Assembly (NCBI GenBank): GCA_905178155.1
Contig: CAJINV010000004.1
Location: 6,011,923 to 6,075,922 of the forward strand
DNA from: Amoebophrya sp. A120
Lineage: Eukaryota > Sar > Dinophyceae > Syndiniales > Amoebophryaceae
Direction of reading: 5' to 3'
Length of the DNA: 64,000 bases
Under the pieces are notes generated by a model, which did not search any database, had not been told where the DNA came from, and saw only the letters and a list, made by a program, of their open reading frames with translations. Position numbers and translations under genes: made by a program. This document shows, one piece after another, positions 45,901 to 55,728 of the stretch (the stretch's first letter is position 1; every line of letters starts with the position of its first letter).

Positions 45901-47907
45901 TCCCCGCTGGCGGCTTGCAGTGACTCCCGTTGGGCCTTCGCTGCGGTGGCCGACCATTCACTATCCGCCTTGGCATGCACCCCGGCAGAGCTGATGGTCT
46001 TCTTGTGGAGGCGGTCGTGCACCTCGATGAGCCACTCGTGGAAGTGCACGCGCCGCTTCTTCTCAATGTGGGTTTGCGTGTCGTAAAACAAATCCATCAG
46101 GAAGGACTTGCCGGACCCGCGACTATCCTACGAGAAAACATAAACTAAGGTAGGGTCAGAAGTCTCTGTGACGCGGCTAGTAAGTTGTAGTAGACAACAT
46201 GCAAGACTGACAGCTAGTGCGCTCTATCAGCTCATCCCGCGGCCCATCATGCTGACCATGCATCGTGTTACGACTCAGGAGCACCACTTCTCATCAAGCG
46301 CATTTATTTCAGGCACGAATATCTTTCTGCGCAGCCAGATGAACTTTCTGCTGCCAAGCCGGACAATTTTGCACTGTTCAACATCTCTGAAGAGACCAAA
46401 CACTAACAAAGTTTTTTTCCCGGATAACAACCGCCCCAAATGTAGAGGCCCGTCGGGGCGGTAAACTTCTCGGGCGCGCCGGCGGGGGAGGCGGGCTCGG
46501 GTTTGGCTGTTTTTCAATATATTTTGAATGTAGTTGTAAAGATTGAGATTCACGTTCACCATTCCAGTATTGGAATCAGACAAGATGAAGATGAACATGA
46601 AGAAGTACGCCTGTATTAATTTCGCTTTCGCTGTTTTGGGATGCAAATGGGTGAAAAAGCAGTGCACTAAAGTTTCCCTCAACGTCACCGCGGAAGCAAG
46701 TACCCGCTCCTCCTCCGCCGAATAAACTTGCAAAAAATCCTCCTCCGCCACTGCCACTGGCTGGAGGTGACGACGCCGCAGGGCTGGCAGCGGGCGCTGG
46801 CGTGTACCCTTTTATCTTTTCCGCGAGCTCCTCGAGTCGCGCCACGATTACCTGATTTTCATGTGTTCTAAATTCCTCTGTGTCAGTCTATCTTTTTCTT
46901 TACAGAAACAAAGCATCAAAAATAATTTGTATTGCAAGTACTACTAGGAGTACGGTATTTGCAATGCATACATGGAATGTACCAAAAATACCTTTTGGTT
47001 CGGGTCTTCGTTGATCTTTCCCTTCGCCAGCAGTTCGTCATAGGTCGCTTGTGGCGCATATGAAAGTGCACAGCTCCCCCCGACCCTCCCCCTCGTTTGT
47101 CATGCAAGGTGCCAAATCGTCCACGACCTGTTTTTGAACCGCACGTCGTCACCATCTTCTTGGCAATGCTTGCATGACACGTTCCGGAAGTTGTAGCCGA
47201 AACAGTTCACTAGAATCGAACAACTTCAAGTCGTTGTCTTGTACTAAAGCTGCAACGTTGCCAGAGCTTGCATTCATTCTTGCAGCTGTGGATGCCAACT
47301 ACAACAAATGAGGGGGAGGGGGTGAAGTAGTTGTGCACTCGAATAGCCCGAGCCCGGCGGTTGCGCCACTTGTTGGAGAGGCTGAAGCGAAGCCTCTCGA
47401 AGTCGTCGTCGTTCTCGCGCTGACGGTACAACAACTACTGAGGCTGCTAGAGGAACCACTCCTCGAAGAACTGTTCCTGCACGAAGTGGACGAGGAGCTC
47501 AAGCTCTGGACGAGTTGCGTTGATGATGTGGCCATTGTTCTAGCACTTCTACTCAACGAGTCGAGCTCGAGCGGCCTCGCGGCCGTTTTTATCTTCCCTT
47601 GACGCGTAGTAGACCACGTTGCAGCGCCACGACTTGAAGATGATGTGCTGGACACGGAGGGCGTCGCGGGTGAGCAAGGTAGTATTCTACTTTGCGCCAC
47701 AACAAATCGTCCTGGAGGTAGTGCATCAATTGCAATCTTCCCAGGAAGCTGCCCAAGCCCTTGTGCAGGAGAGGTGGTGGTCCCAAAGCTGCTGCAGGAG
47801 CCTCTTGGTAGCAGTACGATCTTGTTTACTGCGCTGGTGGTGCTGGTCGTGCGGCTTGTTACCGACGTTGCCGCGCGGGCGCGGGCGACCCTCGAGGCTT
47901 GCTGCAT
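42906..47907 (-). CDS. AFG1/LACE1-type ATPase with two C-terminal EF-hands (gene D)
   Basis: Exons: 47907-47346, 47058-46992, 46851-46704, 46506-46427, 46123-45709, 45471-45060, 44778-44704, 44369-44201, 43897-43832, 43571-43476, 43135-42906. Five introners and five GT-AG introns, all joins in frame. The Arg/Ser/Ala-rich N-terminus (MQQASRVARARAATSVTSR) suits mitochondrial import. YDELLAKGKINEDPNQ, then Walker A GGRGSGKSFLMDLFYDT, Walker B LYCFDEFQVTHISDAM, STSNRPPEDLYLNGLNR, LCDKPLGAADYISIAKTFH, RRFITLIDNLYE and FAWDRTVSRLTEM follow the AFG1/ZapE order closely. AFG1 proteins act in mitochondrial protein quality control. A phase-0 GT-AG intron (43898-44200) then links LEQFW to HQYDLKKYTDEEIDEIW and two canonical loops, DDDLSGELDRDE and DTDDSGYVDKDE, implying calcium control. 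If that intron is not used, the ATPase ends at 44195 and the EF-hand part is separate. Confidence 0.9.
43572..43831. mobile_element. Introner, family F1 (260 bp)
   Basis: It begins TATGGATGGCAAATATGTCT and ends with CCAGACCCAGATACTTGC then AGTGGATA. TSD GTCGT is on both sides. It interrupts the first EF-hand loop of gene D (WQRFDD to DLSGELD). Confidence 0.95.
44370..44703. mobile_element. Introner, F1-like (334 bp)
   Basis: It begins TATGGATTCCAAATTTCTCA with a CTGGGTCTGC block and ends with GAGACCCAGACACAAGAAG then a TTCGATA end. TSD TCTCC is on both sides. Removal joins KFVLLSE to KKAHEIFTV. Confidence 0.92.
44779..45059. mobile_element. Introner, F3-like (281 bp)
   Basis: It begins TATCCTGAGGAAAAACGTCC and ends TTTCTATACTCAGGATA. 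TSDs are TTGGC and TTGGT. Removal joins LQERDQ to VRRFITLID in gene D. Confidence 0.88.
46124..46426. mobile_element. Probable introner inside the Walker A codons (303 bp)
   Basis: It begins TATCCTACGAGAAAACATAA and ends GTTTTTTTCCCGGATA. TSDs GCGAC and ACAAC have decayed. Removal gives LYIWGGRGSGKSF, a complete P-loop in gene D. Confidence 0.75.
46929..46975. repeat. F2 terminal fragment nested in a GT-AG intron
   Basis: TTGTATTGCAAGTACTACTA and GTACGGTATTTGCAATGCATA are complementary F2-type ends with almost no interior. They lie within the ordinary intron 46852-46991 of gene D, so an introner relic sits in an older intron. Confidence 0.6.
47059..47345. mobile_element. Introner, family F7 (287 bp)
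   Basis: It begins TATGAAAGTGCACAGCTCCC and ends GTAGTTGTGCACTCGAATA. TSDs are GCGCA and GCCCG. It lies between the presequence-like exon and the ATPase exons of gene D. Confidence 0.88.
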
Positions 47908-49811
47908 GATCCACCGGCGACCTTGTCTGTTTGCTTCTGAGTGTAGTTGACACCAAGATTCTAGTACTTGTCGCGCAGGAGCTCGGGCCGGCGTGTACTG
48001 CAGTCCGCAAGATGAAAGTGAAAGGACGACCTCTTAGGGTTGTACTATAGTCAGGGGGTGGAGGCCCAGCTAGGATAAAACTAGCGTCTTCTGCGTAAAA
48101 ACCGAAATCCAAAATGACGATATTGAAACGATGTTAATCATACACTGACGCGGGGCGGAAGACCTCCACGTCAGAACTATACAACAAACTTTAATGCCGA
48201 GGTAAAATTAACATCATGATCATAACCTTCACATACCGCAGCTCGAATGTGCATCTAGAACTACATCTATTTTTTTCAACGCACAATAGGCCTCTCGAAT
48301 AATTTGGGACACCACCACCAGGAAGATTCCAGGCAAACCTGGTCTGTACATTCATTGAACTGGAAGATATGCTGTGGATTTCCACGATCCGATACTGTGC
48401 TCCGACAGCGCAAGGCTGACAGGTTCTTACAGAAAGTTGTGAAGCAATAAATTCTACAAATTTGTGTACAAAAGCTTCAATAAGTGCGATGAAAATTATG
48501 CTATAAACAAATCAAACCGAGTGCTGAAATAGAAATTGCAAGCTAAAAAATTGTATGCTGCTATCTTTTCGCCCAACTTGTCCTGCACACGAAAGGAACT
48601 CCTTTCAGCAGCTCGCTTCACAATAAAGATGCAGACGCAACAGCTGTGATTTTCAAGTAGATGGTAGTTGTATGCAGCTACCCGGAAAATGTATTTTCTG
48701 TATCCGACGCCGTTATCAAGGAGGAGCCACAACAAGCCGCGTCATTACCGACATCATTTTTGTCTTGGAGGACGTTGTAGTCTTCAGTACATCGTAGGTA
48801 TAGGATACAAAAAAGTTGCACCGACGTGAAGTCGTGGAAACAACTACAATGTCACAGCCAATGTGGGTCAGACAGATCGATGAAACATTTATTTTTTGTC
48901 CCGCGCAATAGAGGTTCCGAAAAAAGCACCGATGACAGACAGACAGTTGCTTCAGTTTGATGTTGTTCACAGGAGAACCACTACTGCACGAAAGGAACTA
49001 TCTCATCCACCTGGTTGCGCATGATGTGCCGCAAACAAAAACAGCACCGACATAATCTGCACACGAGAACTAACTGGTGGACGCACTGTCTCTAGACCAC
49101 GTATCTGCAACTGTAGTACGCACCGTGTCGCGGAGGTCTTCTTGTTCGTCCGACGGATGCAAGTACAAGGCGCTCGTCTCATCTCTCATCACCAATAAAC
49201 CGGCTGTAGCGCAGAAAGAAGATGGTACCACGAAAGTGAACAACAACATCATAGACGCAGGCTGAATCAAGCGTTACCGTAGTTTCTCGTTGCAGTTGTC
49301 TACCTAGTATTTCACAATCACAATCACTTTATACAGTACTTCTATTCATCTCACAATCATCTTCAGGGCGTATAAGTTGTTTTGCTATATTTTTTTTTCG
49401 ATTGAGGGGGGATTCATCTACTTCCTATGCACGTTGCTACAACTGAGCTAGATTTTGGGGAAATTATCATGGATGTGTGTCTGACTAAATTTCTAAATTT
49501 CAAATACATTTACTTTTACATACTGCAATCATAGAATTGAATCTTCGCAAAATAATATTGTCGTGGGTAGTTGTGGGTCTTCTTGGTTTAGTACGCATCT
49601 ATAAGCGTATACTTAGTACTGTAGCAATGGTGATGGATATTCATATTGTTGATATTCCTAAAGTATCAATTCGTCATCGAGGTGCTTGTCGTGGCGGTGC
49701 TGTCCTACATCTATCTTTTGGTCTTCTACACTTCCTCGACCTTTTAAACGAGAAAAGAATCAGATCTCGATTGTTCATGTAGTTCAGCTTCTTCACCATC
49801 ATCCGTGGTAC
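47908..49811. other. Intergenic with one possible small secreted peptide
   Basis: Between genes C and D. AT-rich; no introner. Apart from the short frame at 49070-49252 nothing is supported. Confidence 0.45.
49070..49252 (-). CDS. Possible small secreted peptide (60 aa)
   Basis: The ATG at 49252 is followed by a convincing hydrophobic leader (MMLLFTFVVPSSFCATAG), then a short charged, Thr-rich mature part (DEQEDLRDTVRTTVADTW). No homologue is recognised. It has the direction of its neighbours. It could equally be the first exon of a longer gene or a chance frame. Confidence 0.3.
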   Translation of the reverse strand: MMLLFTFVVPSSFCATAGLLVMRDETSALYLHPSDEQEDLRDTVRTTVADTWSRDSASTS

Positions 49812-52800
49812 TTATTCGTGGTAATTGATGGATCTGATGTCCATCGTGTTTGCCGAGGCTATCTCCTTGTCGCCTTTATTTTTTCCAGATTTTTTCGATG
49901 ACCTTCGGGCATCGGCTGCACCGGGTTGTACGGATGTATTAGTAGCTTCCGCAGGACTCTTTTCAGGAGCAGGTCCTTGGTGAAAAAAATCGTTGTTGAA
50001 GACACCACCCTCGCCGGGATTGTATCCATTGCAAATAAAGTATCGCACAACTCGTACTCGAACTCATCGTAATCATTCATGACAAATCTGGCGTACAAAT
50101 CCCAATTCATATCCTTCTTGAGAAAGTCATCCTCATCCTTACGCGATTTCATATGGTACCAATAGTACTACTTCTAGTGCGATACTTTTATTCTGCATAG
50201 CTTGTCGGATGGTGCAATTGTCAGCTGAGTAGTCAGGTTGTTCATCATCTTCGTGGGCCCGCCACTGCTGTCGGACTTGTCGGAGGACTGCGAAAGAATC
50301 TGCATCCGACTCGAGTGCCTCGAAGTTTTTGTGTTGGAGTTGTCGAGACTTTTGGAGGCCTTCTTTGAAGATGACTTTGAGGACTTCAAGTCGGTTTTTC
50401 TGCTCCTCGTAGTTCTGGCCGCGCCAGTATGGATTGCAAAAATGTCTGGGTCTGGAAGATTGCAACTTGGCCTGCTAAATCCGAATCATGCAAAAATCTG
50501 TGTTGCAAGAGTGCCAAAAGCTGTCCACTTTCGACCAAGTTGGGAGGGAGTTTCTCATGCAGGATAGGCATGAAAGAGACCTCACAGACTCTGCCATGCT
50601 AGGTCCCGCATTCCATACCTCAAGGGTCATGGAAAACATGCATGACAAGTTCACACTCTTCCAGACCCAGACACTTTTGCATTTCATAGCCAGTTGCGGT
50701 CGCCTCGCCCCCGCTCATGGGAATGGAGGTGACCTGCAGTTTCGCGGGCCCCGCCCCGGAGGTCTATGAGAGTGCACAACTTCCCCTCCCCCTCAATTCC
50801 AATTCTATGGCAAAACCAGCAATACAAACACCAGCACACACGGAGCCTTTGCATGACAGGTTCTTCTTCATACGCCAAGAAGTGTAGTACACCACGTACT
50901 TGTTGGACTCCTTCATCCGAAATTTGTCATGCAAACAGTGCTACTCGGCAGCAACCGGATTTGGAATTTTGCATCACAAATGAGGGGGGGGTTGTGCACT
51001 CTCATAAGGTCTCGGAGACGTCGGAAACGTCCTCGGATTCCCAGTCGGTTACGTACATTGCGTCGAAGACCGAATTATCAGATGCAAAAATGTCTGGGTC
51101 TGGAAGGATGCAAGGTTTGTCATGCAACTCATCGAACACAAAAATGGTCTGGAATGCACCCAGAAGCGTCACAAATTGCGCAAGAGTTTTTTGATGCCTA
51201 GTTCGCATGAGAAATTGGCCCTTTGCGTGGCAAGAATTGGGTAGCGTTTGCCATTCATGCAACCCAGATTTTTGTGCGTTTCGGATTTAGCATGACAAGT
51301 TGCTCTCTTCCAGACCCAGACATATTTGCAATGCATACGAATCATCCGACGATGTCTCGGCGCGGTCCAACACCGATTTCCGATGCAATTTCGCTTCCTC
51401 CTGGTCGGCGGCATTGGCTGCGCGGAGAAAGTCGGCGGAGTACTCCGCATAATCCGCAGTGGAAAGTTCACCACCTGGTGCTGTGTTGTCGCTGAGAACT
51501 ACCTCTTGCTCGCCATAACCCGACGCAATTTTCTTGGCTTTTTTCTTGGCTTTTTTCAGCAAGAAACCCATCACCTCCTCCACCGTTTCGGTGCCCCCGA
51601 AGCCCCAGCGGTGCCACGCCTGCTCATCCTCGGGAAGGGTGGGGGGAGGGATATTGATATTGTTGTTGGCACTCACCTTGTTGTCCCGCGCAGGTGGTTC
51701 ACTAGATTTTCTGGGCAGAGAAGTTGTTGTAGTCCTCCTCGCGCTCGCGAGGATCTTTGCCAATTCTTGTGCGTACAGTGGCGAGAAGTTGTTGGCTAAA
51801 AGTTGCGCTCGCGCAAACTCTTCCGTGGCCACAACTCCCTTCTGCCCGGCTTTGGCGCCGACTTGCCTGCGGTTCCTCTTCACCTTCAACCGTTTCTTCA
51901 AAAACGCCTGCATCTTCCACGGGTCCCGCACCTTCCCAGGCTCGCGGCGGTCTTGCATCTTCATTTGTTTCAAAACCAGCTGGTCTTGCTCCGCTTCGGC
52001 CGCCGGCAAGTCGTCCACCGAAGCCTGCAGTAGTCTCCCGGGCTCCACAATGTGCCGCGACAACTTTTTCGCGTAGCTGCGAGTAAACCCGACCGCGACA
52101 GCCACCTGCTCCACTTCCCCGAACTCCGGCACGAGGCTCTCCGCCACCACGGTGAGCTTCATGCGGCTAGTACTCTCCTTGTTGTTCTCGTCAGCAGTAC
52201 GCCCGGTGAACCACGAGCTCAACCGGTCGAAGAAGTTTTCCTGTTCCTCCGCCGGGGCGGCCTCCCGGCGCTCCTTGGCCCTCCGCCACTTCAGCAGCTA
52301 TCAAATGCAAATATGTTGTCTGGGTCTGGAAACTTGTGATGCAAGAAAGGAAACAGAGAGCAGACTCTGATGCGCTGCCGCGCATGGCAAAATTTTCCGT
52401 GGTTCTGAGTTGCGTACTCCGCATGAGAAACTGCGTTTTTGCATGACAGGCACGAGGAGCTCTTTGGCTTTGCGGCCACGCAATACAAAGTTCAGGGTCA
52501 TGCTGGACTAGCATGACAAATCTCGCAAGCTCCCAGACCCAAACATATTTGCAACTCATAGCAGCCCGTTGCGCACGACGGCCAGGGTCTGCGCCGAGCC
52601 CGCGAACCCCCGCCTGCGCAACAGCTCCTTGTCGATGTCCGCAGTGTCTTCGGTGACGACCGACTTGGCCGGATCCGCCGCGGGGTCCACCAGTTCCTCC
52701 GCCAGGTGGTGCGAAAACCCCGGGGTGAAGCCGGTGAGAACGAGCGCGCTTTCCACCGCCCCAACCACGCTGGGGCGCGGGGGGAGGGATGCCGCGTAGT

Positions 52801-55475
52801 CGTAGAGCAGGTTCTGGTCCTTCATTTTCGCCTGTCGGAACTGCTTTTCCATGAAGTCCGCCAGCAATTCCTCCTGCTCCTCGTCGTCCAAGGTTTCCTG
52901 ACTCGTGGGCATCACCATCACCCCGTCGTCATCCGCGCCAAAGCCTTCCCCCTTGCCGCTGGCCATCACGGCGGGGAGGACCTTGTAACTAAGAACCTTG
53001 TTCGTCCCATCATCCTCCTGCTCGTCCCCGGGTGGATGGTCTTGATTTGTTAGCCTACCCGTTCCGCTCGATGGTGGCAGAGCTGCACCTGTCGTGTTTA
53101 ATATCACTTGTTCCTCCTTTATGCCCTCCTCGTCCTCGTCCACCCATCCGGTGGGCCGATCCGGGGGAATCAGGTTGATCCTCATGGTCTTTTCCTGGGA
53201 TTCGTGCGAGGGGGGCTCTGGGAAGGCGGTGCTGGAGGGCCGGTTGGGTTGCTGCCGCTTGGCCGACACCAGGCACCCGCGCAGCTCCGCCACACACTCA
53301 ATCCCGCCGAACTGGCCCAACTCGAACAACGCGTCCTTGTCGTCCTCCGTGGGCGGCGGCGCCATTTTGGTCGTGAGACCGGTTTTGGGTTTCACCATGC
53401 GGTCGCCGAGCTGCGCGGCCAGCGCGGTGGCGTAACTCGGCTGCAACCCGGCGCGTTTCAGCTTCAGCTCGAACACGCGTGGTCCGGGGTACTTGGGCGC
53501 ACAGCTCCCCTTCAATTTCCAGCCCCGCTTCTGCTTGAACCGCGGCCCGAAAAACTTCTATCAAATGCAAATATGTCTGGGTCTGAAAGAATGAAACATC
53601 TGTCATGCCTGTCTGGCATGACGGAAGAGTTTGTGATGCGTGTCCAAGAAGACAGAGAGAGAGATCCTTGATGCTCTTGTCATGACAATAAAACGCAGGC
53701 TGTATTGCGGAAAGCGCAACACTAAACCGCGCAAATATTTCTCGTGCTTGGCTGTGCATTAGAGAGCATTTACTATTCGCGACTATGCATTACAAGTTTC
53801 CAGACCCAGACACATTTGCAATCCATAATTTCACGGCCTCCGCCACGCTCTCGAAGCCGCCAAACTTCACCCGCTGCATGGCGGCGAGGTCTTCCACCTT
53901 TTGTGGCGCGGGCAACGGGTTCAGTTCGAGCAGATCTCCCTTCTTGTCGTACTTGGCGAGCGCCTGCGCGAACTGGCGCGCGTAGCCCTCGCTGAAGCCG
54001 GAGGCGATACCCACCTCGAACGCTTCATCCTCCGAGGGCGCATGCTTGGAGGACTTGACCTTCACCTTCTTGTTCCCGGGTAAGAGCAGCCCGTTCATGC
54101 TTCCCACAGCTGCGGCGGAACCCCCTTGGTCTCTTTTACCTCGGTTCCGCGCGTGGTAAAACAATCCGACGGCCAACCCGAAGGCGAGCAGGCACGCCAC
54201 ACAGATCAGCACGCAGGCGAACGCACTGCACGGCAGGCACCAATCATCTTCCGGCGGCGCGGCAGTTGTGGAGGTTGTATTGGTGGAATCGTACACGTTC
54301 TCCACACCTTCCGGAGTGCCATAGGTTAAGAGACCGGTTGTGTTCTTCGAGTCGTTCATCGCCATTCCCGCGAGCGCGACGCTCCGCGTAGTGCTGGTCG
54401 TGGAGGTCGTGCTAGTCGTACTATTCTCCGCGGCTTTTGTGGTCATGCCATCCAGTAAATCTGGGTCCGTCCGCCCGCGGTTCAGCTCTACTGCCGTTGT
54501 CGAAGAAGTAGTCGTCGTCGTATTCATATCAACTTTCGCCGTCGTTGTGGTGTTTGTCGGTGGGGTCCCACCAGGTTGCGACGACGGCGCCAGGGAGGAA
54601 GCGGGGGCTGGGCTGGTGGTGGGTGGTACAACAGCTTCTGTCAAGGTAGTTGTAGTAGAAGTTGTAGTACTGCTTGTTGTAGTCGTTGTCGACGTGCTAG
54701 TAGAAGTCGTCGTTGAAGTAGAGACCACTTCTGTTGTGGTCGTTGGCGCTTTCGTCGTAGTTGGCGCTTTCGTGGTAGTTGGGACCTCGGTTGTCGTGGT
54801 CGTTGTGGTTGTCGTGCTAGATGTTGTGGTCGTAGTTGAGGTCGTAGTTGAGGTCGTAGTTGAGGTTGTAGTTGAGGTCGTAGTTGAGGTCGTAGTTGTG
54901 GTCGTAGTTGTGGTCGTAGTTGTGGTCGTAGTTGTGGTCGTAGTTGTGGTCGTAGTTGTCGACGTAGTAGTCGTTGTAGTCGTCGATGTTGTAGTTGTCG
55001 TGGATGTTGTTGTCGTTGACGTGGTCGTCGACGTCGTAGTTGACGTCGTAGTTGACGTCGTAGTTGACGTCGTAGTTGATGTTGTCGTCGACGTTGTCGT
55101 CGACGTTGTCGTTGAGGTTGTTGTTCTTCTCAGGTCCGTCTTGTCTCCGAAGCAGCACGTTTCCGCGCACTCCCAGGCATTGTACACGCCTTGCGCCCCT
55201 TTATTACATCGAACGATCGGCGGATCCTTATCCAAGCTCCAGGCGTGCGCGTGGATGCCCTGCGCGTGGACGCAACCCCCGTGTCGCCACCGGGCCGTGA
55301 AAAAGAGCGGTGTGTCCGGCTCGTTGTCGGGTTCAAATTGGTTGTATTCCGCCTGCGATACCTCGACCCAATCGCCCTTCGTCCCTTCGGACAACCGCTC
55401 AAATTTCTTGAACTTGTTTTCGAACCGCTTTTCGACCACCTCGTCGTCGCTCAACGGGTTCGCATCCCACCATTC
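49812..55475 (-). CDS. Mucin-like membrane protein with a repeated intracellular module (gene C)
   Basis: Exons: 55475-53828, 53558-52561, 52298-51338, 51075-51007, 50764-50689, 50427-50200, 50022-49812. All six joins across introners are in frame; the stop TAA follows RSINYHE. The first exon starts after a TTTCAG acceptor, so a 5' exon is missing. Order: a short domain with cysteines (GGCVHAQG, WECAETCC), about 180 residues of Thr/Ser repeats likely to be O-glycosylated, a transmembrane segment (FACVLICVACLLAFGLAVGL), then a cytoplasmic part. That part holds at least five copies of a module of 60-95 residues: GFxxxYAxxLAxxL, a variable acidic or Pro-rich linker, then FGGxExVAEVxxxL. A Ser/Lys-rich tail follows. 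The module is not one I know. Its role as a surface receptor or adhesin is inferred. Confidence 0.75.
50023..50199. mobile_element. Introner, family F2 (177 bp)
   Basis: It begins TATCCATTGCAAATAAAGTA and ends GCGATACTTTTATTCTGCATA minus its first base. TSDs are GATTG and GCTTG. It lies in the tail of gene C. Confidence 0.88.
50428..50688. mobile_element. Introner, family F1 (261 bp)
   Basis: It begins TATGGATTGCAAAAATGTCT and ends CACTTTTGCATTTCATA. TSD GCCAG is on both sides. The interior is closest to the copy at 61858. Confidence 0.95.
50765..51006. mobile_element. Introner, family F7 (242 bp)
   Basis: It begins TATGAGAGTGCACAACTTCC and ends GGTTGTGCACTCTCATA. TSD AGGTC is on both sides. 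Removal joins DVSETS to GAGPAKLQ in gene C. Confidence 0.95.
51076..51337. mobile_element. Introner, family F1 (262 bp)
   Basis: It begins TATCAGATGCAAAAATGTCT and ends CATATTTGCAATGCATA. TSD CGAAT is on both sides. Removal joins ETSSDDS to VFDAMYVT. Confidence 0.95.
52299..52560. mobile_element. Introner, family F1 (262 bp)
   Basis: It begins TATCAAATGCAAATATGTTG and ends CATATTTGCAACTCATA. TSD GCAGC is on both sides. Removal joins VVRNGL to LKWRRAKE. Confidence 0.95.
53559..53827. mobile_element. Introner, family F1 (269 bp)
   Basis: It begins TATCAAATGCAAATATGTCT and ends CACATTTGCAATCCATA. TSDs ACTTC and ATTTC differ by one base. Removal joins VAEAVK to FFGPRFKQ. Confidence 0.93.
54650..55130. 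repeat. Trinucleotide-type coding repeat (Thr/Ser stalk)
   Basis: On the minus strand this is ACN-ACN-ACN with periodic TCN, giving runs of Thr broken by Ser. Short perfect blocks of 12-18 bp repeat (GTAGTTGTGGTC about six times; GTAGTTGACGTC four times), showing recent slippage. It encodes the mucin-like stalk of gene C. Confidence 0.9.
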
Positions 55476-55728
55476 CTGAAATTTTTTAAATTCGATAACG
55501 AAATATACATGTGCATGTTAATTTGGATACGTTCAGTGTGAATTTGCTCGTGTTCTTGTTCATCATCATCTTCGCACCTTATCATTGATGTGTTCAGAGC
55601 TCCACCGCTGGCAGCTTCTACTACGTGATGATCTCCACTAACCCTAGAGGTTGAAGTAGAAGTACATTTTTCAGACTGAACGACCATAGTTGTAAACCGC
55701 CTGCTAGATCTTCTTCTCTTCTTCTTCT

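Noticed and set aside
50200-50465. An alternative helical frame (NYEEQKNRLEVLKVIF) for the gene C exon
   Set aside because: It cannot be linked to open frames in the neighbouring exons, whereas the Ser/Lys-rich frame stays open through all joins to the stop at 49812.
54340-55479. A 379-codon Val-rich frame on the plus strand
   Set aside because: It is the antisense of the Thr/Ser repeat of gene C; Val runs are what ACN codons give on the other strand.
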